Below, in pieces: positions 1-9,216 of a stretch of 64,000 nt of DNA. Source of the DNA: Porphyromonadaceae bacterium FC4 (GTDB lineage: Bacteria > Bacteroidota > Bacteroidia > Bacteroidales > Porphyromonadaceae); NCBI GenBank assembly GCA_900120395.1, contig LT635553.1:1222254-1286253 (forward strand), in the 5' to 3' direction. Numbering within the stretch: position 1 is the first letter of the stretch; every line of letters begins with the position of its first letter. The notes below the pieces were generated by a model. That model ran no database searches. It was not told where the DNA came from and saw only the letters and a program-made list of their open reading frames with translations. The position numbers and the translations under genes are program-made.

Positions 1-50
1 GGATAGTAGAGATCTGTTTCCTACTGGAAACTTTTTTCAGTACACGTCAC
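1..50 (+). repeat. Modular 22-nt brick repeat, copy 1 (right part only)
   Basis: The window opens inside a copy of the intergenic brick element. An A brick is cut at its left by the window edge (GGATAGTAG at 1-9). A palindromic core TTTCCTACTGGAAAC follows at 17-31, and the right terminal repeat (TTTTTTCAGTACACGTCA) runs to about 49. The core loop reads TACT, the inverse of the AGTA loop in most copies, and this subtype is shared with copy 4. It lies upstream of lon. Confidence 0.85.
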
Positions 51-94
51 TGTGTTTTCAAATCCGGAAAATCGAACAACACGTATTTATTGGG

Positions 95-102
95 TACCTT
101 TG
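95..102 (+). promoter_or_regulatory. Possible -7 element of the lon promoter
   Basis: TACCTTTG fits the Bacteroidetes -7 consensus TAnnTTTG and lies about 90 nt before the preferred lon start. No TTTG is seen 19-21 nt upstream, so this is a weak call on the -7 match alone. Confidence 0.3.
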
Positions 103-194
103 CCAATCGTGGCATGGATATTGCAACAAACACAAAGGATGCCTGACACGATTCGGTGCATTTTTTGATAGAAAAGGTAAGACGCTCAATCACA

Positions 195-2732
195 ATGATA
201 GATATAGACATAGATATGGATCTCACAGATGGGGACATGAACCTCAAGCAAATGATACCCATGATCCTACCTGACGATAGTTACTCTCCGACATTTGACT
301 TTGACATCTCGCATTTGCCAAAGACACTGCCGGTGCTTCCACTGAGAGACTCTATTGTTTTTCCAAACGTGGCAATACCGGTCATTGTAGGAAGGGACCG
401 ATCCAAAAATCTGCTGAGATACTTGGAGACAGCTCCCAATAAGCACATCTTGGCTGTCACACAAAAAGATCCAAGTGAAGAAGATCCGGTATCTGTAAAC
501 TCAGTCATACGCGAGGGGACAGTAGCAGAAGTGCTTCGGGTCATGCAAATCAATGATGAACTACTGACCGTAATCATTCAGGGCAAGAGTCGGGCACACC
601 TAGATCAATACACGCAGAGGGAGCCTTTTCTAAGGGGGCGATATACCCTGCTGGAAGATGAAAGGCCTGTGATAGAAGATATAGAGTATCAGGAGCTTGC
701 AAAATCTCTGCTGGAGATAATGATCCAGATCCTAACCTTGCGTGGTGATGCTCCAAGACCTTTCGTAGACTCACTGAAACAGCTTCAAAACCCCGAAGTA
801 ATCATCAACTTCGCCGCAAACAATTTCCCGGAAAAGCTAGAGGAGAAAATCTCTCTCCTCATGACCAAAGATCTCAAGCAGAGAGGGTACATCGCCCACA
901 AACTCCTCGGTATCATTCGCGAACAAGAAGAGATCCGTCAGCAGATCATACAGCGCACCCGTCATGAGATGGACAAGCAGCAAAAGGAGTACTTCCTACA
1001 GCAGCAGATGAGGGTCATACGCAAGGAGATTGATGATGAGGAGGAGGATGAAGCAAATGACCTTCTGAGAAGAGGGAAAGATAAGATGTGGAGCGATGCG
1101 GTACAGGAAAACTTTGAAAAAGAAGTCAAAAAGCTCCAACGCATGGCTCCTCAAAGTCCGGACTACAGCATTCAGCTACAGTACCTTGAGACTCTTCTCG
1201 AGCTGCCGTGGAAGGAGTACACGGAGGACAACTTTGACATCCGTCATGCCCAGAGTATTCTGGATAAGGATCACTTCGGGCTTGATAAGGTGAAGGAGCG
1301 CATCCTTGAGCACCTCTCCGTACTCAAGCTCAAGGGCAACCTCCACGCTCCTATACTCTGTCTGTATGGTCCTCCCGGTGTCGGCAAGACCTCGCTTGGC
1401 AAGAGTATAGCCGATGCACTGGGACGGAAATATGTACGCATATCTCTTGGTGGACTACACGACGAAGCCGAGATCCGCGGACACAGACGCACATATATCG
1501 GCGCCATGCCCGGACGAATCATCAAGGGGTTTTTGAAAGCAGGCAGCAGCAACCCTGTATTCGTCCTTGACGAGGTAGACAAGCTCGGGAACGACTACAA
1601 GGGGGATCCATCCTCTGCCCTCCTTGAGGTACTGGATCCGGAGCAAAACAACACCTTTCATGACAACTACTTGGACACGGACTACGACCTTAGCCAGGCA
1701 CTGTTTATAGCTACGGCTAATAGTGTTGGGGACATTCCACACGCCCTCCGCGATCGCATGGAAATGATCGAAGTAACCGGATACATCCAAGAAGAAAAAG
1801 TAGAGATTGCCGCCAAACACCTTATCCCAAAAGCACTAACACAAGTGGGGCTGCAAGAGGGAGACATCCGTATACCCCGCCCTACCCTTGCGGATATTAT
1901 TGAGGACTATACGAGAGAAAGTGGAGTCCGCGAGCTTGATAAGCGGATCAATGAAGTCATTCGAAAAGTGATCAAAGAAGCGGCTTTAGCCAACGAAGAT
2001 AACATAGAGGAGTACTTCCCTGTTACCATTAAAAAGAGCGACATCAAAGAGTACTTGGGTACCCCTAAGTACAGTCGAGAGAAGTACGAGGGAAATAAGT
2101 ACGCCGGTGTGGTCACAGGACTTGCTTGGACCAGTGTAGGAGGCGAAATCTTAGTGGTTGAGAGTGCTCCGAGCCCCAGCAAAGTTGGGAAGATGACCAT
2201 TACCGGAAATCTTGGAGACGTCATGAAGGAGTCTGCAATCCTCGCACTGGAGTACCTCAAGAGTCATGCTCAGCTGTACGATATCCCTACGGAGATCTTT
2301 GACTACTGGAACGTCCATATCCACGTGCCGGAGGGAGCTATCCCCAAGGATGGCCCTTCTGCCGGCATAACCATCGTCACCTCCCTAGTGAGCACCTTCA
2401 CGCAGCGGCAGGTCCTACCAAACATCGCCATGACCGGAGAAATCACGCTCAGGGGCAAGGTGCTACCGGTAGGTGGGATCAGAGAGAAGATACTAGCTGC
2501 AAAGAGAGCGGGTGTCACGACGATCATCCTTTGCAAAGAGAACAAAAAAGATATCGATGAGATCAAGCAAGAGTACGTAGAGGGGTTGAACTTCATATAC
2601 GTAAGCGATATCACCGAGGTGATTGACCATGCGCTCTCAAAAGAGAAAGTAGATCACCCTATTGATCTCATGGACCGAGTAGAAAAAGCTCGTCAGAAAG
2701 AAAAAGAAGCACAACACAAACAAAACAAGTAA
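195..2732 (+). CDS. lon: ATP-dependent Lon protease
   Basis: Lon is a cytoplasmic AAA+ serine protease that degrades misfolded and regulatory proteins. The 845-residue reading has the full family order: N-terminal substrate domain, coiled linker, AAA+ module with Walker [10 protein letters not shown] near residue 391 and Walker [11 protein letters not shown] near 455, and a C-terminal peptidase domain. The catalytic pair is visible: Ser722 in PKDGPSAGI and Lys765 in GGIREK, 43 residues apart as in E. coli Lon. I chose the ATG at 195; a GTG at 156 would add 13 residues. The first residues are strongly acidic ([13 protein letters not shown]), and the C-terminal tail is rich in Lys and Gln. ychF follows after 12 nt, so the two may share a transcript. 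Identification is secure; the exact start is less so. Confidence 0.97.
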   Translation: MIDIDIDMDLTDGDMNLKQMIPMILPDDSYSPTFDFDISHLPKTLPVLPLRDSIVFPNVAIPVIVGRDRSKNLLRYLETAPNKHILAVTQKDPSEEDPVSVNSVIREGTVAEVLRVMQINDELLTVIIQGKSRAHLDQYTQREPFLRGRYTLLEDERPVIEDIEYQELAKSLLEIMIQILTLRGDAPRPFVDSLKQLQNPEVIINFAANNFPEKLEEKISLLMTKDLKQRGYIAHKLLGIIREQEEIRQQIIQRTRHEMDKQQKEYFLQQQMRVIRKEIDDEEEDEANDLLRRGKDKMWSDAVQENFEKEVKKLQRMAPQSPDYSIQLQYLETLLELPWKEYTEDNFDIRHAQSILDKDHFGLDKVKERILEHLSVLKLKGNLHAPILCLYGPPGVGKTSLGKSIADALGRKYVRISLGGLHDEAEIRGHRRTYIGAMPGRIIKGFLKAGSSNPVFVLDEVDKLGNDYKGDPSSALLEVLDPEQNNTFHDNYLDTDYDLSQALFIATANSVGDIPHALRDRMEMIEVTGYIQEEKVEIAAKHLIPKALTQVGLQEGDIRIPRPTLADIIEDYTRESGVRELDKRINEVIRKVIKEAALANEDNIEEYFPVTIKKSDIKEYLGTPKYSREKYEGNKYAGVVTGLAWTSVGGEILVVESAPSPSKVGKMTITGNLGDVMKESAILALEYLKSHAQLYDIPTEIFDYWNVHIHVPEGAIPKDGPSAGITIVTSLVSTFTQRQVLPNIAMTGEITLRGKVLPVGGIREKILAAKRAGVTTIILCKENKKDIDEIKQEYVEGLNFIYVSDITEVIDHALSKEKVDHPIDLMDRVEKARQKEKEAQHKQNK

Positions 2733-2744
2733 TCCCCCAACAGT

Positions 2745-3842
2745 ATGTCACTTCAATGCGGAATAGTAGGACTGCCGAATGTAGGCAAGTCTACTCTCTT
2801 CAATTGTCTCTCCAATGCCAAGGCTCAGTCAGCCAACTTCCCATTTTGTACGATCGAGCCTAACGTTGGGGTCATTACCGTACCTGACAATCGATTGAAT
2901 GAACTTGCGGAGCTTGCACACCCCCAGCGTATAGTCCCCACTACTGTAGAAATAGTGGATATCGCCGGACTGGTAAAAGGTGCAAGCAAAGGCGAAGGCT
3001 TGGGAAATAAGTTCCTTGCCAATATTAGAGAGACCGATGCTATCATACATGTACTCCGCTGCTTCGATGACCCCAATATCACACACGTGGACGGGAGCAT
3101 TGATCCCGTTCGTGACAAGGAGGTCATAGACACAGAGCTACAACTACGGGATCTAGAGACCATCGAAACAAGGCTAAAGAAGGTAGAGCGCCAAGCAAAG
3201 TCCGGTGAAAAGGACGCTAAAACACAGTACGAACTACTTGAGCGCTATCACGAGGTACTATCCGAGGGCAAAAGTGCTCGCACTGTAGAGCTGACAGAGG
3301 AAGAGGAGAAGATCTCAAGGGACTTCTTTTTACTGACCAACAAACCTGTCCTCTACGTATGCAATGTCGATGAAGCCTCCGCCGTGAATGGCAACGCCTA
3401 TGTTGATAAAGTAAAAGCAGCCGTGGCAGACGAGAATGCAGAAGTTCTGGTGCTGGCCGCCCAGACCGAGAGCGACATTGCAGAGCTGGATACATACGAA
3501 GAGCGCCAAGAGTTCTTGGAGGCTGCAGGATTAAGCGAGAGCGGGGTGAGCCGTCTGATCCGATCTGCTTATGCCCTACTGGATCTAGAGACATTCTTCA
3601 CCGTTGGAGAGGTCGAGGTACGTGCTTGGACCTATCACAAAGGTAGCAAAGCTCCCCAGTGTGCAGGTGTGATACACACAGACTTTGAGAAGGGCTTCAT
3701 CCGGGCGGAGGTGATCAAGTACGATGACTACATCCACTACAAAAGCGAACAAGCCGTCCGAGAGGCCGGCAAACTAGCAGTGGAAGGCAAAGAGTACGTA
3801 GTGCAAGACGGAGACATCATGCACTTCCGCTTCAACGTATAA
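2745..3842 (+). CDS. ychF: Redox-regulated ATPase YchF (Obg-family P-loop protein)
   Basis: YchF is a universally conserved, ribosome-associated P-loop NTPase that prefers ATP to GTP. At 365 residues it has the normal length. The P-loop GLPNVGKST is at residues 8-16 and the G3 motif DIAGL near 72. The G4 position reads NVDE near 206 in place of NKxD, which is the known basis of ATP preference in this family. The C-terminal part (about 280-364) matches the TGS domain and ends in the usual DIMHFRFNV. It lies 12 nt after lon and is followed by a strong hairpin terminator, so it probably closes a lon-ychF unit. Confidence 0.97.
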   Translation: MSLQCGIVGLPNVGKSTLFNCLSNAKAQSANFPFCTIEPNVGVITVPDNRLNELAELAHPQRIVPTTVEIVDIAGLVKGASKGEGLGNKFLANIRETDAIIHVLRCFDDPNITHVDGSIDPVRDKEVIDTELQLRDLETIETRLKKVERQAKSGEKDAKTQYELLERYHEVLSEGKSARTVELTEEEEKISRDFFLLTNKPVLYVCNVDEASAVNGNAYVDKVKAAVADENAEVLVLAAQTESDIAELDTYEERQEFLEAAGLSESGVSRLIRSAYALLDLETFFTVGEVEVRAWTYHKGSKAPQCAGVIHTDFEKGFIRAEVIKYDDYIHYKSEQAVREAGKLAVEGKEYVVQDGDIMHFRFNV

Positions 3843-3864
3843 GCCAAGCACCCAAATACTAACG

Positions 3865-3925
3865 GACGCCCTTGACCGTGTACCCTCCGCAAAAGACAAT
3901 GGAAGAATACACGGTCAGGGGTGTC
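3865..3925 (+). terminator. Terminator after ychF
   Basis: An 18-nt stem (3865-3882, GACGCCCTTGACCGTGTA) pairs with 3908-3925 with two G-U pairs, across a loop of about 25 nt. It lies 23 nt beyond the ychF stop. The run after the stem is only moderately T-rich (TAATTATT). Confidence 0.75.
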
Positions 3926-3933
3926 TAATTATT

Positions 3934-4022
3934 GGGCTCTTCACCAAAAGGAAACATTCCTTACTCTCCAAAAACAGCATATCGGACTCCCTAATAGGAT
4001 CGACGGAATCAATCACATATAG
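3934..4022 (+). pseudogene. Degenerate coding end, homologous to the 61723-61881 remnant
   Basis: This stretch aligns with the region before brick copy 8. Both share the TTCCTTACTC...CCAAA block and an AATAGGATC...ATCACATATA block that ends at a stop codon. The last residues in one frame read PNRIDGINHI here and PRNRINTPDHI at the other locus. This copy has lost about 60 nt between the two shared blocks. The parent protein is not recognised; a C-terminal scrap of a mobile-element gene is possible. Confidence 0.5.
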
Positions 4023-4073
4023 CGCTGTTAACCAGTGAGATATGCGATCCGCACAAATTAGGTATCTGATTGC

Positions 4074-4166
4074 AAAAAGTTTCCTACTGGAAACCGTTCG
4101 CTTCTATCCGTCAAATCGTTTTCTTTCCTACTGGAAACTATTTGCTACTATCCGTGAAACTTTTTG
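4074..4166 (-). repeat. Modular 22-nt brick repeat, copy 2
   Basis: Read on the minus strand this copy has the order A-B-A-B. On the plus strand two TTTCCTACTGGAAA cores are 44 nt apart and each is followed by a reversed A brick (CTATCCGTCAAA, then CTATCCGTGAAA). It is bounded by AAAAAGTTTC and GAAACTTTTT. It lacks the TGTACTG terminal repeats. The left junction (TCTGATTGCAAAAAG) matches that of copy 8 (TCTGATCCCAAAAAG). It lies between ychF and the kinase gene. Confidence 0.9.
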
Positions 4167-4258
4167 ACCTGACGCGAAGCGAAGAAAAACCTAAGTACTG
4201 ATGGATCGATTGCACTGAGTAAGATGTAGGTGCCACCCACGGGGTTCTGTATTTTAAT

Positions 4259-4266
4259 TATCTTTG
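4259..4266 (+). promoter_or_regulatory. Possible -7 element for the kinase-clp unit
   Basis: TATCTTTG matches the Bacteroidetes -7 consensus 38 nt before the kinase ATG. No good -33 TTTG is present at the expected spacing. Confidence 0.4.
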
Positions 4267-4304
4267 TTATAGATACAATACAAACCTAAGGAAGTAAGAA
4301 GACC

Positions 4305-4976
4305 ATGGAAGGATACAATCAAGACAAGTACGCTATATGCATCGGTCGCTCATTCGGGAGCGGAGGAGGCGAGTTTGCCAAAAAACTAAGCGACAGGCTG
4401 GGCATCCCAATGTATGATAAAAACATCCTTGACAAAGCTGCAGAGGATGCCAACATTCGGCGCGAACTCTTCGAGCGGGTAGATGAGTGCAATAACTTCT
4501 CTATTCCTATGGTATATGGAGCGGGCTTCTCTGTCCCCAGCTCATTTTTTGTCTACACGGACAACTACCTATCCAATGAAAACCTCTTCCGCATGCAGGC
4601 AGAGACGATCCAGGAGCTGGCACGCAAGAGCTCTGCGGTCTTCGTCGGTAGATGTAGCGATTTTGTACTACGAAATCACCCCCACCTACTGACTATTTTT
4701 GTGTCCGATGATCAGAAACACCGTATTCAGCGCATACAAGAGCGAATAGAAGATGCAAGCGATATGGATGAGGCACGAAAGATGATGGAAAAGCTTGATA
4801 AAGAGCGCCGTGAGTACTACAACTACTACACAGGAGGGCACTGGGGAAGAGCCGAGAGCTATGACCTGACATTCAGGTCTTCGATTATTGGCATGGATTA
4901 TGCAGTTAAGCATGTAGAGGAGCTAATAAAGCACTTGGGCTTCCCGGTCAACGGGGCGCATAAAGCTCAGGAGTAA
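4305..4976 (+). CDS. Cytidylate-kinase-like family protein
   Basis: The 223-residue protein belongs to the cytidylate-kinase-like P-loop family (cytidylate_kin2 type), which is common in Bacteroidota and distinct from the canonical cmk. Near the N-terminus it reads IGRSFGSGGGEFAKKL, a glycine-rich phosphate-binding loop. The body contains VFVGRCSDFVL and a basic lid-like helix with KLDKERREYYNYYTGGHWG. The expected chemistry is phosphoryl transfer from ATP to a small nucleotide or related substrate, but the true substrate of this subfamily is unclear to me. The Clp ATPase gene starts 43 nt downstream on the same strand, so the two may be co-transcribed. Confidence 0.85.
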   Translation: MEGYNQDKYAICIGRSFGSGGGEFAKKLSDRLGIPMYDKNILDKAAEDANIRRELFERVDECNNFSIPMVYGAGFSVPSSFFVYTDNYLSNENLFRMQAETIQELARKSSAVFVGRCSDFVLRNHPHLLTIFVSDDQKHRIQRIQERIEDASDMDEARKMMEKLDKERREYYNYYTGGHWGRAESYDLTFRSSIIGMDYAVKHVEELIKHLGFPVNGAHKAQE

Positions 4977-5019
4977 GTACATTGCTCCCGGATGTGACAT
5001 TAACAGGAAAGCAGAACTA

Positions 5020-7176
5020 ATGCCTCAATACAATAGTAAAGAATACAACAAAACGAATCATCCATATATGGCAGTCGATATGCCGGACGCCGAAGATCGC
5101 AGTGACTACGATGAGCTCGCAGGGACCGGTGACCATCAGTCCGGAGCCGAGCAATCTCGCCCCTCACGGAAGAAAACATCCGATGGATCAGGCGGCAAAG
5201 ACACACCAACGCTTGATAAATATGGAGTTTCTCTAAATGATCTGGCACAAGCCGGAAAGCTAGACCCCGTCTACGGAAGGGATGATGAGCTGCAAAGGAT
5301 AGCACAGATACTCGCACGCAAACGTAAAAACAACCCTTTGCTTCTCGGTGAGCCCGGCGTGGGAAAGACTGCCGTAGTCGAAGCACTGGCTCAGAAAATC
5401 GTGAATAACGATGTACCCCTCTTTCTTCTGGACAAGAAGATCATTTCCGTCGATCTTGCCTCCATCGTGGCAGGGTCGATGTACAGGGGACAGTTTGAGG
5501 AGCGAATGAAGACAATGATTGAGGAGCTAAAGAACAACCCTCAGATCATACTCTACATAGATGAGATCCACACGCTCATGGGTGGTGGAAATAGCCAGGG
5601 AGGGCTTGATGCCGCCAATATCCTCAAGCCGGCTCTCTCGAGAGGAGACATCAAGTGTATCGGTGCCACTACTCTGGAGGAATACAGAAAGACGATCGAG
5701 AAAGATGGTGCGATGGACCGACGTTTCCAAAAAGTAACCATCGAAGCACCGGATAATAAAGAGACACTGAAGATCCTACAGAAGCTCAAGCCCAAGTACG
5801 AAGAGCACCATCACGTCGTCTACACCGATGATGCACTTGAGGCGTGCGTACGCCTGACGGATCAGTATGTGACGGACCGCTTCTTCCCGGACAAAGCGAT
5901 TGACGCAATGGATGAAGCAGGAGCCTACGCTCATTTGAAAAATCAAAAAGCGGTAGACTTCTCTATGTACGAAGAGCGAATCCAGACTGCCAAGAAGAAG
6001 AAGCTGCAGGCTGTGAAAGAAGGGAACTACGAGGATGCCTCACGCTACCGAGATGAAGAAAAAGACTACTCCCGTCAGCTGGAGGACTTCAAGAAAGATC
6101 TCGAAGAAGGAAAGCACCAAGAAGATCCCATCGTGGTAGACGTCCAGGTGGTGGAGCGAGTAGTCAGTCTCTCCAGTGGTATCCCCGTAGCGTCATTTAC
6201 AAAGGATGACCTGGCTTCCCTGTCCGGACTGGCTGACAGACTAAAGGGCAGAGTCAAAGGTCAGGACCACGTGGTCGAAGCTGTAGCCGGTGCCATACAG
6301 CGCAATAAGATAGGTCTTCGAGATCCTTCGAGACCGATCGGGACGTTTATGTTCCTCGGCTCATCAGGTGTCGGAAAGACTCATCTCTCCAAGCAACTGG
6401 CACGTGAGCTATTTGGGTCGGAGGATGCGATGATCCGGGTAGATATGAGTGAGTTTATGGAGCGGCATGCCGTGTCCCGACTGATCGGAGCTCCTCCCGG
6501 ATATGTGGGCTACGATGAAGGTGGCGAACTAACCGTGAAAGTACGCCGTCGCCCCTACTCTGTCATCCTCTTTGACGAGATCGAGAAGGCACACCCGGAC
6601 GTTCACAACCTCCTGCTTCAACTACTGGACGACGGAGTGCTGACGGATAGTAATGGTGGTAAGGTAAACTTCAAGAACACCATTATCATCATGACCTCCA
6701 ACGTGGGAACCAGGCAACTCAATGACTTTGGTGCAGGGATAGGTTTTAGAGACGCCAATGCGGATATGAGTAAGCTATCCGAAGAGGTGATCAAGAAGTC
6801 TCTCAAGAAGTCCTTTACGCCTGAGTTTCTCAACCGTATTGACCGAATTGTCACCTTCAATCTCCTCACTCGTGGCACGATCCGAGAGATAGTAGACATC
6901 GAGCTGAATGCGCTGCAGAGTCGACTCCGGGAGATGGAGATGGATGTCAGCCTCACCTCTGAAGCTAAGGACTTCATTGCTGAAAAAGGGTATGACCCTG
7001 CACTGGGTGCACGTCCACTGAAAAGAGCTATCGCCATGCATGTGGAGGATGTCATCACCCAAGCTATCCTAGATGGCAGAGCCAACACGAAGGGTAAGTA
7101 CAGCATGGATGTCCGACCGGATCACACCACGCTCACGCTCAAGGCGCTATGCCCTGAGACTACCATTGTCCAGTAG
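5020..7176 (+). CDS. ClpC/ClpA-type AAA+ unfoldase lacking the N domain
   Basis: This is a Hsp100 ATPase that would feed substrates to ClpP. It has two AAA+ modules: Walker A GEPGVGKTAV near residue 110 with Walker B ILYIDEIHTL near 175-185, and Walker A GSSGVGKTHL near 447 with ILFDEIEKAHPD. Between them (about 315-355) is a short UVR-like middle segment (AVKEGNYEDASRYRDEE), which is a ClpC trait. An IGF tripeptide near 573-576, in the loop where ClpA, ClpC and ClpX contact ClpP, argues against a ClpB disaggregase. The usual two-repeat Clp_N domain is absent; the first 65 or so residues are polar, charged and probably disordered. At 718 residues it is shorter than ClpC (about 810-850). A terminator follows directly. 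Confidence 0.92.
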   Translation: MPQYNSKEYNKTNHPYMAVDMPDAEDRSDYDELAGTGDHQSGAEQSRPSRKKTSDGSGGKDTPTLDKYGVSLNDLAQAGKLDPVYGRDDELQRIAQILARKRKNNPLLLGEPGVGKTAVVEALAQKIVNNDVPLFLLDKKIISVDLASIVAGSMYRGQFEERMKTMIEELKNNPQIILYIDEIHTLMGGGNSQGGLDAANILKPALSRGDIKCIGATTLEEYRKTIEKDGAMDRRFQKVTIEAPDNKETLKILQKLKPKYEEHHHVVYTDDALEACVRLTDQYVTDRFFPDKAIDAMDEAGAYAHLKNQKAVDFSMYEERIQTAKKKKLQAVKEGNYEDASRYRDEEKDYSRQLEDFKKDLEEGKHQEDPIVVDVQVVERVVSLSSGIPVASFTKDDLASLSGLADRLKGRVKGQDHVVEAVAGAIQRNKIGLRDPSRPIGTFMFLGSSGVGKTHLSKQLARELFGSEDAMIRVDMSEFMERHAVSRLIGAPPGYVGYDEGGELTVKVRRRPYSVILFDEIEKAHPDVHNLLLQLLDDGVLTDSNGGKVNFKNTIIIMTSNVGTRQLNDFGAGIGFRDANADMSKLSEEVIKKSLKKSFTPEFLNRIDRIVTFNLLTRGTIREIVDIELNALQSRLREMEMDVSLTSEAKDFIAEKGYDPALGARPLKRAIAMHVEDVITQAILDGRANTKGKYSMDVRPDHTTLTLKALCPETTIVQ

Positions 7177-7202
7177 ACGGCAATAGCAATTGCAGGATAA
7201 CA

Positions 7203-7240
7203 ACTTACCCCACAGTGTATTAGTACGCTGTGGGGTAAGT
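7203..7240. terminator. Bidirectional terminator between the clp gene and the lipoprotein gene
   Basis: A perfect 13-bp stem ACTTACCCCACAG / CTGTGGGGTAAGT encloses a 12-nt loop, followed by CCTTTT on the plus strand. It sits between two convergent genes, 26 nt after the clp stop and 83 nt beyond the end of the minus-strand operon, so it can serve both. Confidence 0.85.
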
Positions 7241-7323
7241 CCTTTTATGAAGCTATGGTCTTGGTCCGAAATAGAGTATCGAATAACCCTCTGAGCAGAG
7301 ACGATCCGGTGACCTTTGGGACA

Positions 7324-8160
7324 CTAATCCGCCATGTAATGACGGGTGCGACGCTGCTCGTGTTTATTGAGTATATCCTCCATGTCTTTAATAGAAACAT
7401 AGGTACTAAAGTAGTCGTAGCACCCCTTGACCGCCGTCCGAGACCGGTCGGGAAGCATAAAACGCTGAGCTTCACGACCGGCGGTGTTGTAGAAGGTCAC
7501 GCGAATAGGGGTATCACCGGTCGCATCTGAAATCAATGCTGCCACCCGGACGCCAGCCTCTAAAGAAAGGGTCAGTCGCTCATAAGCCCGACCATCTACG
7601 GCAAAACGATAGTTGCGCCCCCCATCGTATGGGATCGTATCACTTGCTACAAAGGTATTGCCCGCTGTTTCTTGTACCGTTATGTACTCTACACCTTGGT
7701 ATCTGGGAGCAGCACACCCTGCAATCAGCTGCAGTCGTCCATCATGGTCCAAATAAGCGTCTAAGAACGGGCTATTCGTATCAGCTGATGCATCTATCCC
7801 CTTATAGCGCAGTATCGTTTCATCAGGCATGTCGGGGTATTTGACCTCTTTGAAGTCTTGATGCATCCTTTCTAGTAATGCTATCGACTGCTCCAGCATA
7901 GGGGCAACCCGTGCAGAGTCGGCAGTACTCTTAGCCAACTTTATCTCTTGTGCTAGAGCAAGGGCTTCTTTGCGCTCTTTCACTAAAGATGGGTAGGTAG
8001 TGTGCAGGCTATCTAGGAGATGAATAGCAGTATCATACGCTCCTTGAGTGTACTGGCTTTCCGCCTGCTTGATCATTGATTGAGCTGCTTTCTGTTCGCC
8101 GGAAGTGCAGGCAGTAAACGCCGCCACAAGGATTATAAGGGTTGCTCGAAAGTATTTCAT
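7324..8160 (-). CDS. Lipoprotein with predicted helical N-terminal half
   Basis: A 278-residue exported lipoprotein: a hydrophobic signal ends in a lipobox with Cys18 (AAFTAC). Residues about 25-110 are helical and repeat-like (QAESQYTQGAYDTAIHLLDSL), recalling a tetratricopeptide hairpin. The C-terminal half looks beta-rich, with alternating hydrophobic residues and several YDGG/VDG turns. I do not recognise a named family for it. It begins 18 nt after the glycosyltransferase stop and is the last gene of the minus-strand operon. Its role is not evident; it is likely anchored in the inner leaflet of the outer membrane or in the inner membrane. Confidence 0.75.
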   Translation of the reverse strand: MKYFRATLIILVAAFTACTSGEQKAAQSMIKQAESQYTQGAYDTAIHLLDSLHTTYPSLVKERKEALALAQEIKLAKSTADSARVAPMLEQSIALLERMHQDFKEVKYPDMPDETILRYKGIDASADTNSPFLDAYLDHDGRLQLIAGCAAPRYQGVEYITVQETAGNTFVASDTIPYDGGRNYRFAVDGRAYERLTLSLEAGVRVAALISDATGDTPIRVTFYNTAGREAQRFMLPDRSRTAVKGCYDYFSTYVSIKDMEDILNKHEQRRTRHYMAD

Positions 8161-8178
8161 GGACAGATCAAGGGTTAT

Positions 8179-9201
8179 TTAGGGATGGTTTTTAAGTTGG
8201 TCAAAGTAGCGCTCGCGGTGGAGGTGGTAGCGCAATAACAACGAGTGAGGGTAGAGTTTCCTATAAGCTGACTTGTGATTTACCTCAAGCTCTGCAGGGA
8301 TAGGCGTCGATCGGGTTGTCAGAAATGCCCACCACGCCTTCAAAACAGCCCGGGCTGTACGCGGTCCATCCTTCAGTAAGAAGTAAATCGCCGCAAAGGC
8401 ATCAAGGAAAAAGCGACAAAAGAGGGTCAGGAAACGGACAGAGCCGGGGAGGTTCTTCGCCAGTACTCTTAGGTTATTGCGGTAGTTGAGGAAGGTTTTT
8501 CGAGGGTTGGCAGCATCCAGCGAAGCGCCACCATAGTGGTATACGACACTAGACGGCACTACGAAGAGTGAATACCCCATACTGTGAAGTCGCCAACAGA
8601 GATCTATCTCCTCCTGATGAGCAAAGAATGTCTTATCTAGCCCGCCCGCCTTTAGGTAAAGTGCACGTCGGATAAGCATGCAAGCTCCGGTAGTCCAAAA
8701 GACCGGCATCGGCTTGGTCCCATACTTTTCAGAGTACTCCTCCAGCGTGTCAAATATCCGCCCTCTACAAAATGGGTAACCTAAGAAGTCTAAGTAGCCT
8801 CCAAGTGCACCGGCATACTCAAGCATGTGTGTTTGGCGATCGGAGAGGATGCAGGGCTGAACGGCAGCAACATTTGAGCTATGGTCTAGGAAAGCAACCA
8901 AGGGCTCTAACCATTGCTCCGTAACTCGGACATCACTGTTGAGGAGCAGAATGTAGTCGTATCCTTCTGCGAGACGAATGGCTCGATTATACCCCTCAGC
9001 AAAGCCATAATTTTGTCCTAGATCCATGACATTGACCCCTATGCCCTTGAGATAGGTAAGGGAGTCATCGGTACTCCCATTGTCAGCCACAATGACATCT
9101 GCCAAGTGCTCCGGAGTATACTCCATCACTGTGGGCAAATAGCGCTCTAAGAGGTCACGCCCGTTCCAGTTGAGAATGATGACAGCAACTTTCTTATTCA
9201 T
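8179..9201 (-). CDS. Family 2 glycosyltransferase
   Basis: A 340-residue GT2 (GT-A fold) enzyme of the rhamnosyltransferase-like type. Seen directly: the N-terminal strand VAVIILNWNGRDLL, the nucleotide-binding segment VIVADNGSTDDS, a DxD-like site in ILLLNSDVRV, and an acceptor/catalytic region with FFAHQEEIDLCWR. The C-terminal 100 residues hold a hydrophobic stretch (FLTLFCRFFLDAFAAIYFLL), suggesting membrane association. It probably adds a sugar to a lipid-linked or surface glycan; donor and acceptor cannot be told from sequence. It lies 15 nt after mtaB and 18 nt before the lipoprotein gene, inside the same transcript. Confidence 0.9.
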   Translation of the reverse strand: MNKKVAVIILNWNGRDLLERYLPTVMEYTPEHLADVIVADNGSTDDSLTYLKGIGVNVMDLGQNYGFAEGYNRAIRLAEGYDYILLLNSDVRVTEQWLEPLVAFLDHSSNVAAVQPCILSDRQTHMLEYAGALGGYLDFLGYPFCRGRIFDTLEEYSEKYGTKPMPVFWTTGACMLIRRALYLKAGGLDKTFFAHQEEIDLCWRLHSMGYSLFVVPSSVVYHYGGASLDAANPRKTFLNYRNNLRVLAKNLPGSVRFLTLFCRFFLDAFAAIYFLLKDGPRTARAVLKAWWAFLTTRSTPIPAELEVNHKSAYRKLYPHSLLLRYHLHRERYFDQLKNHP

Positions 9202-9216
9202 GCGCGTCTGGCCGGA

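Noticed and set aside
4074-4166. CRISPR array made of palindromic repeats
   Set aside because: Units are contiguous 22-mers of two types with no unique spacers, at most five per locus, and no cas genes are present.
5020-7176. ClpB disaggregase
   Set aside because: No long coiled-coil middle domain, and an IGF loop for ClpP is present.
7245-7530. Short open frames on both strands after the clp gene
   Set aside because: They overlap the lipoprotein gene in other frames, with no domain or start context.
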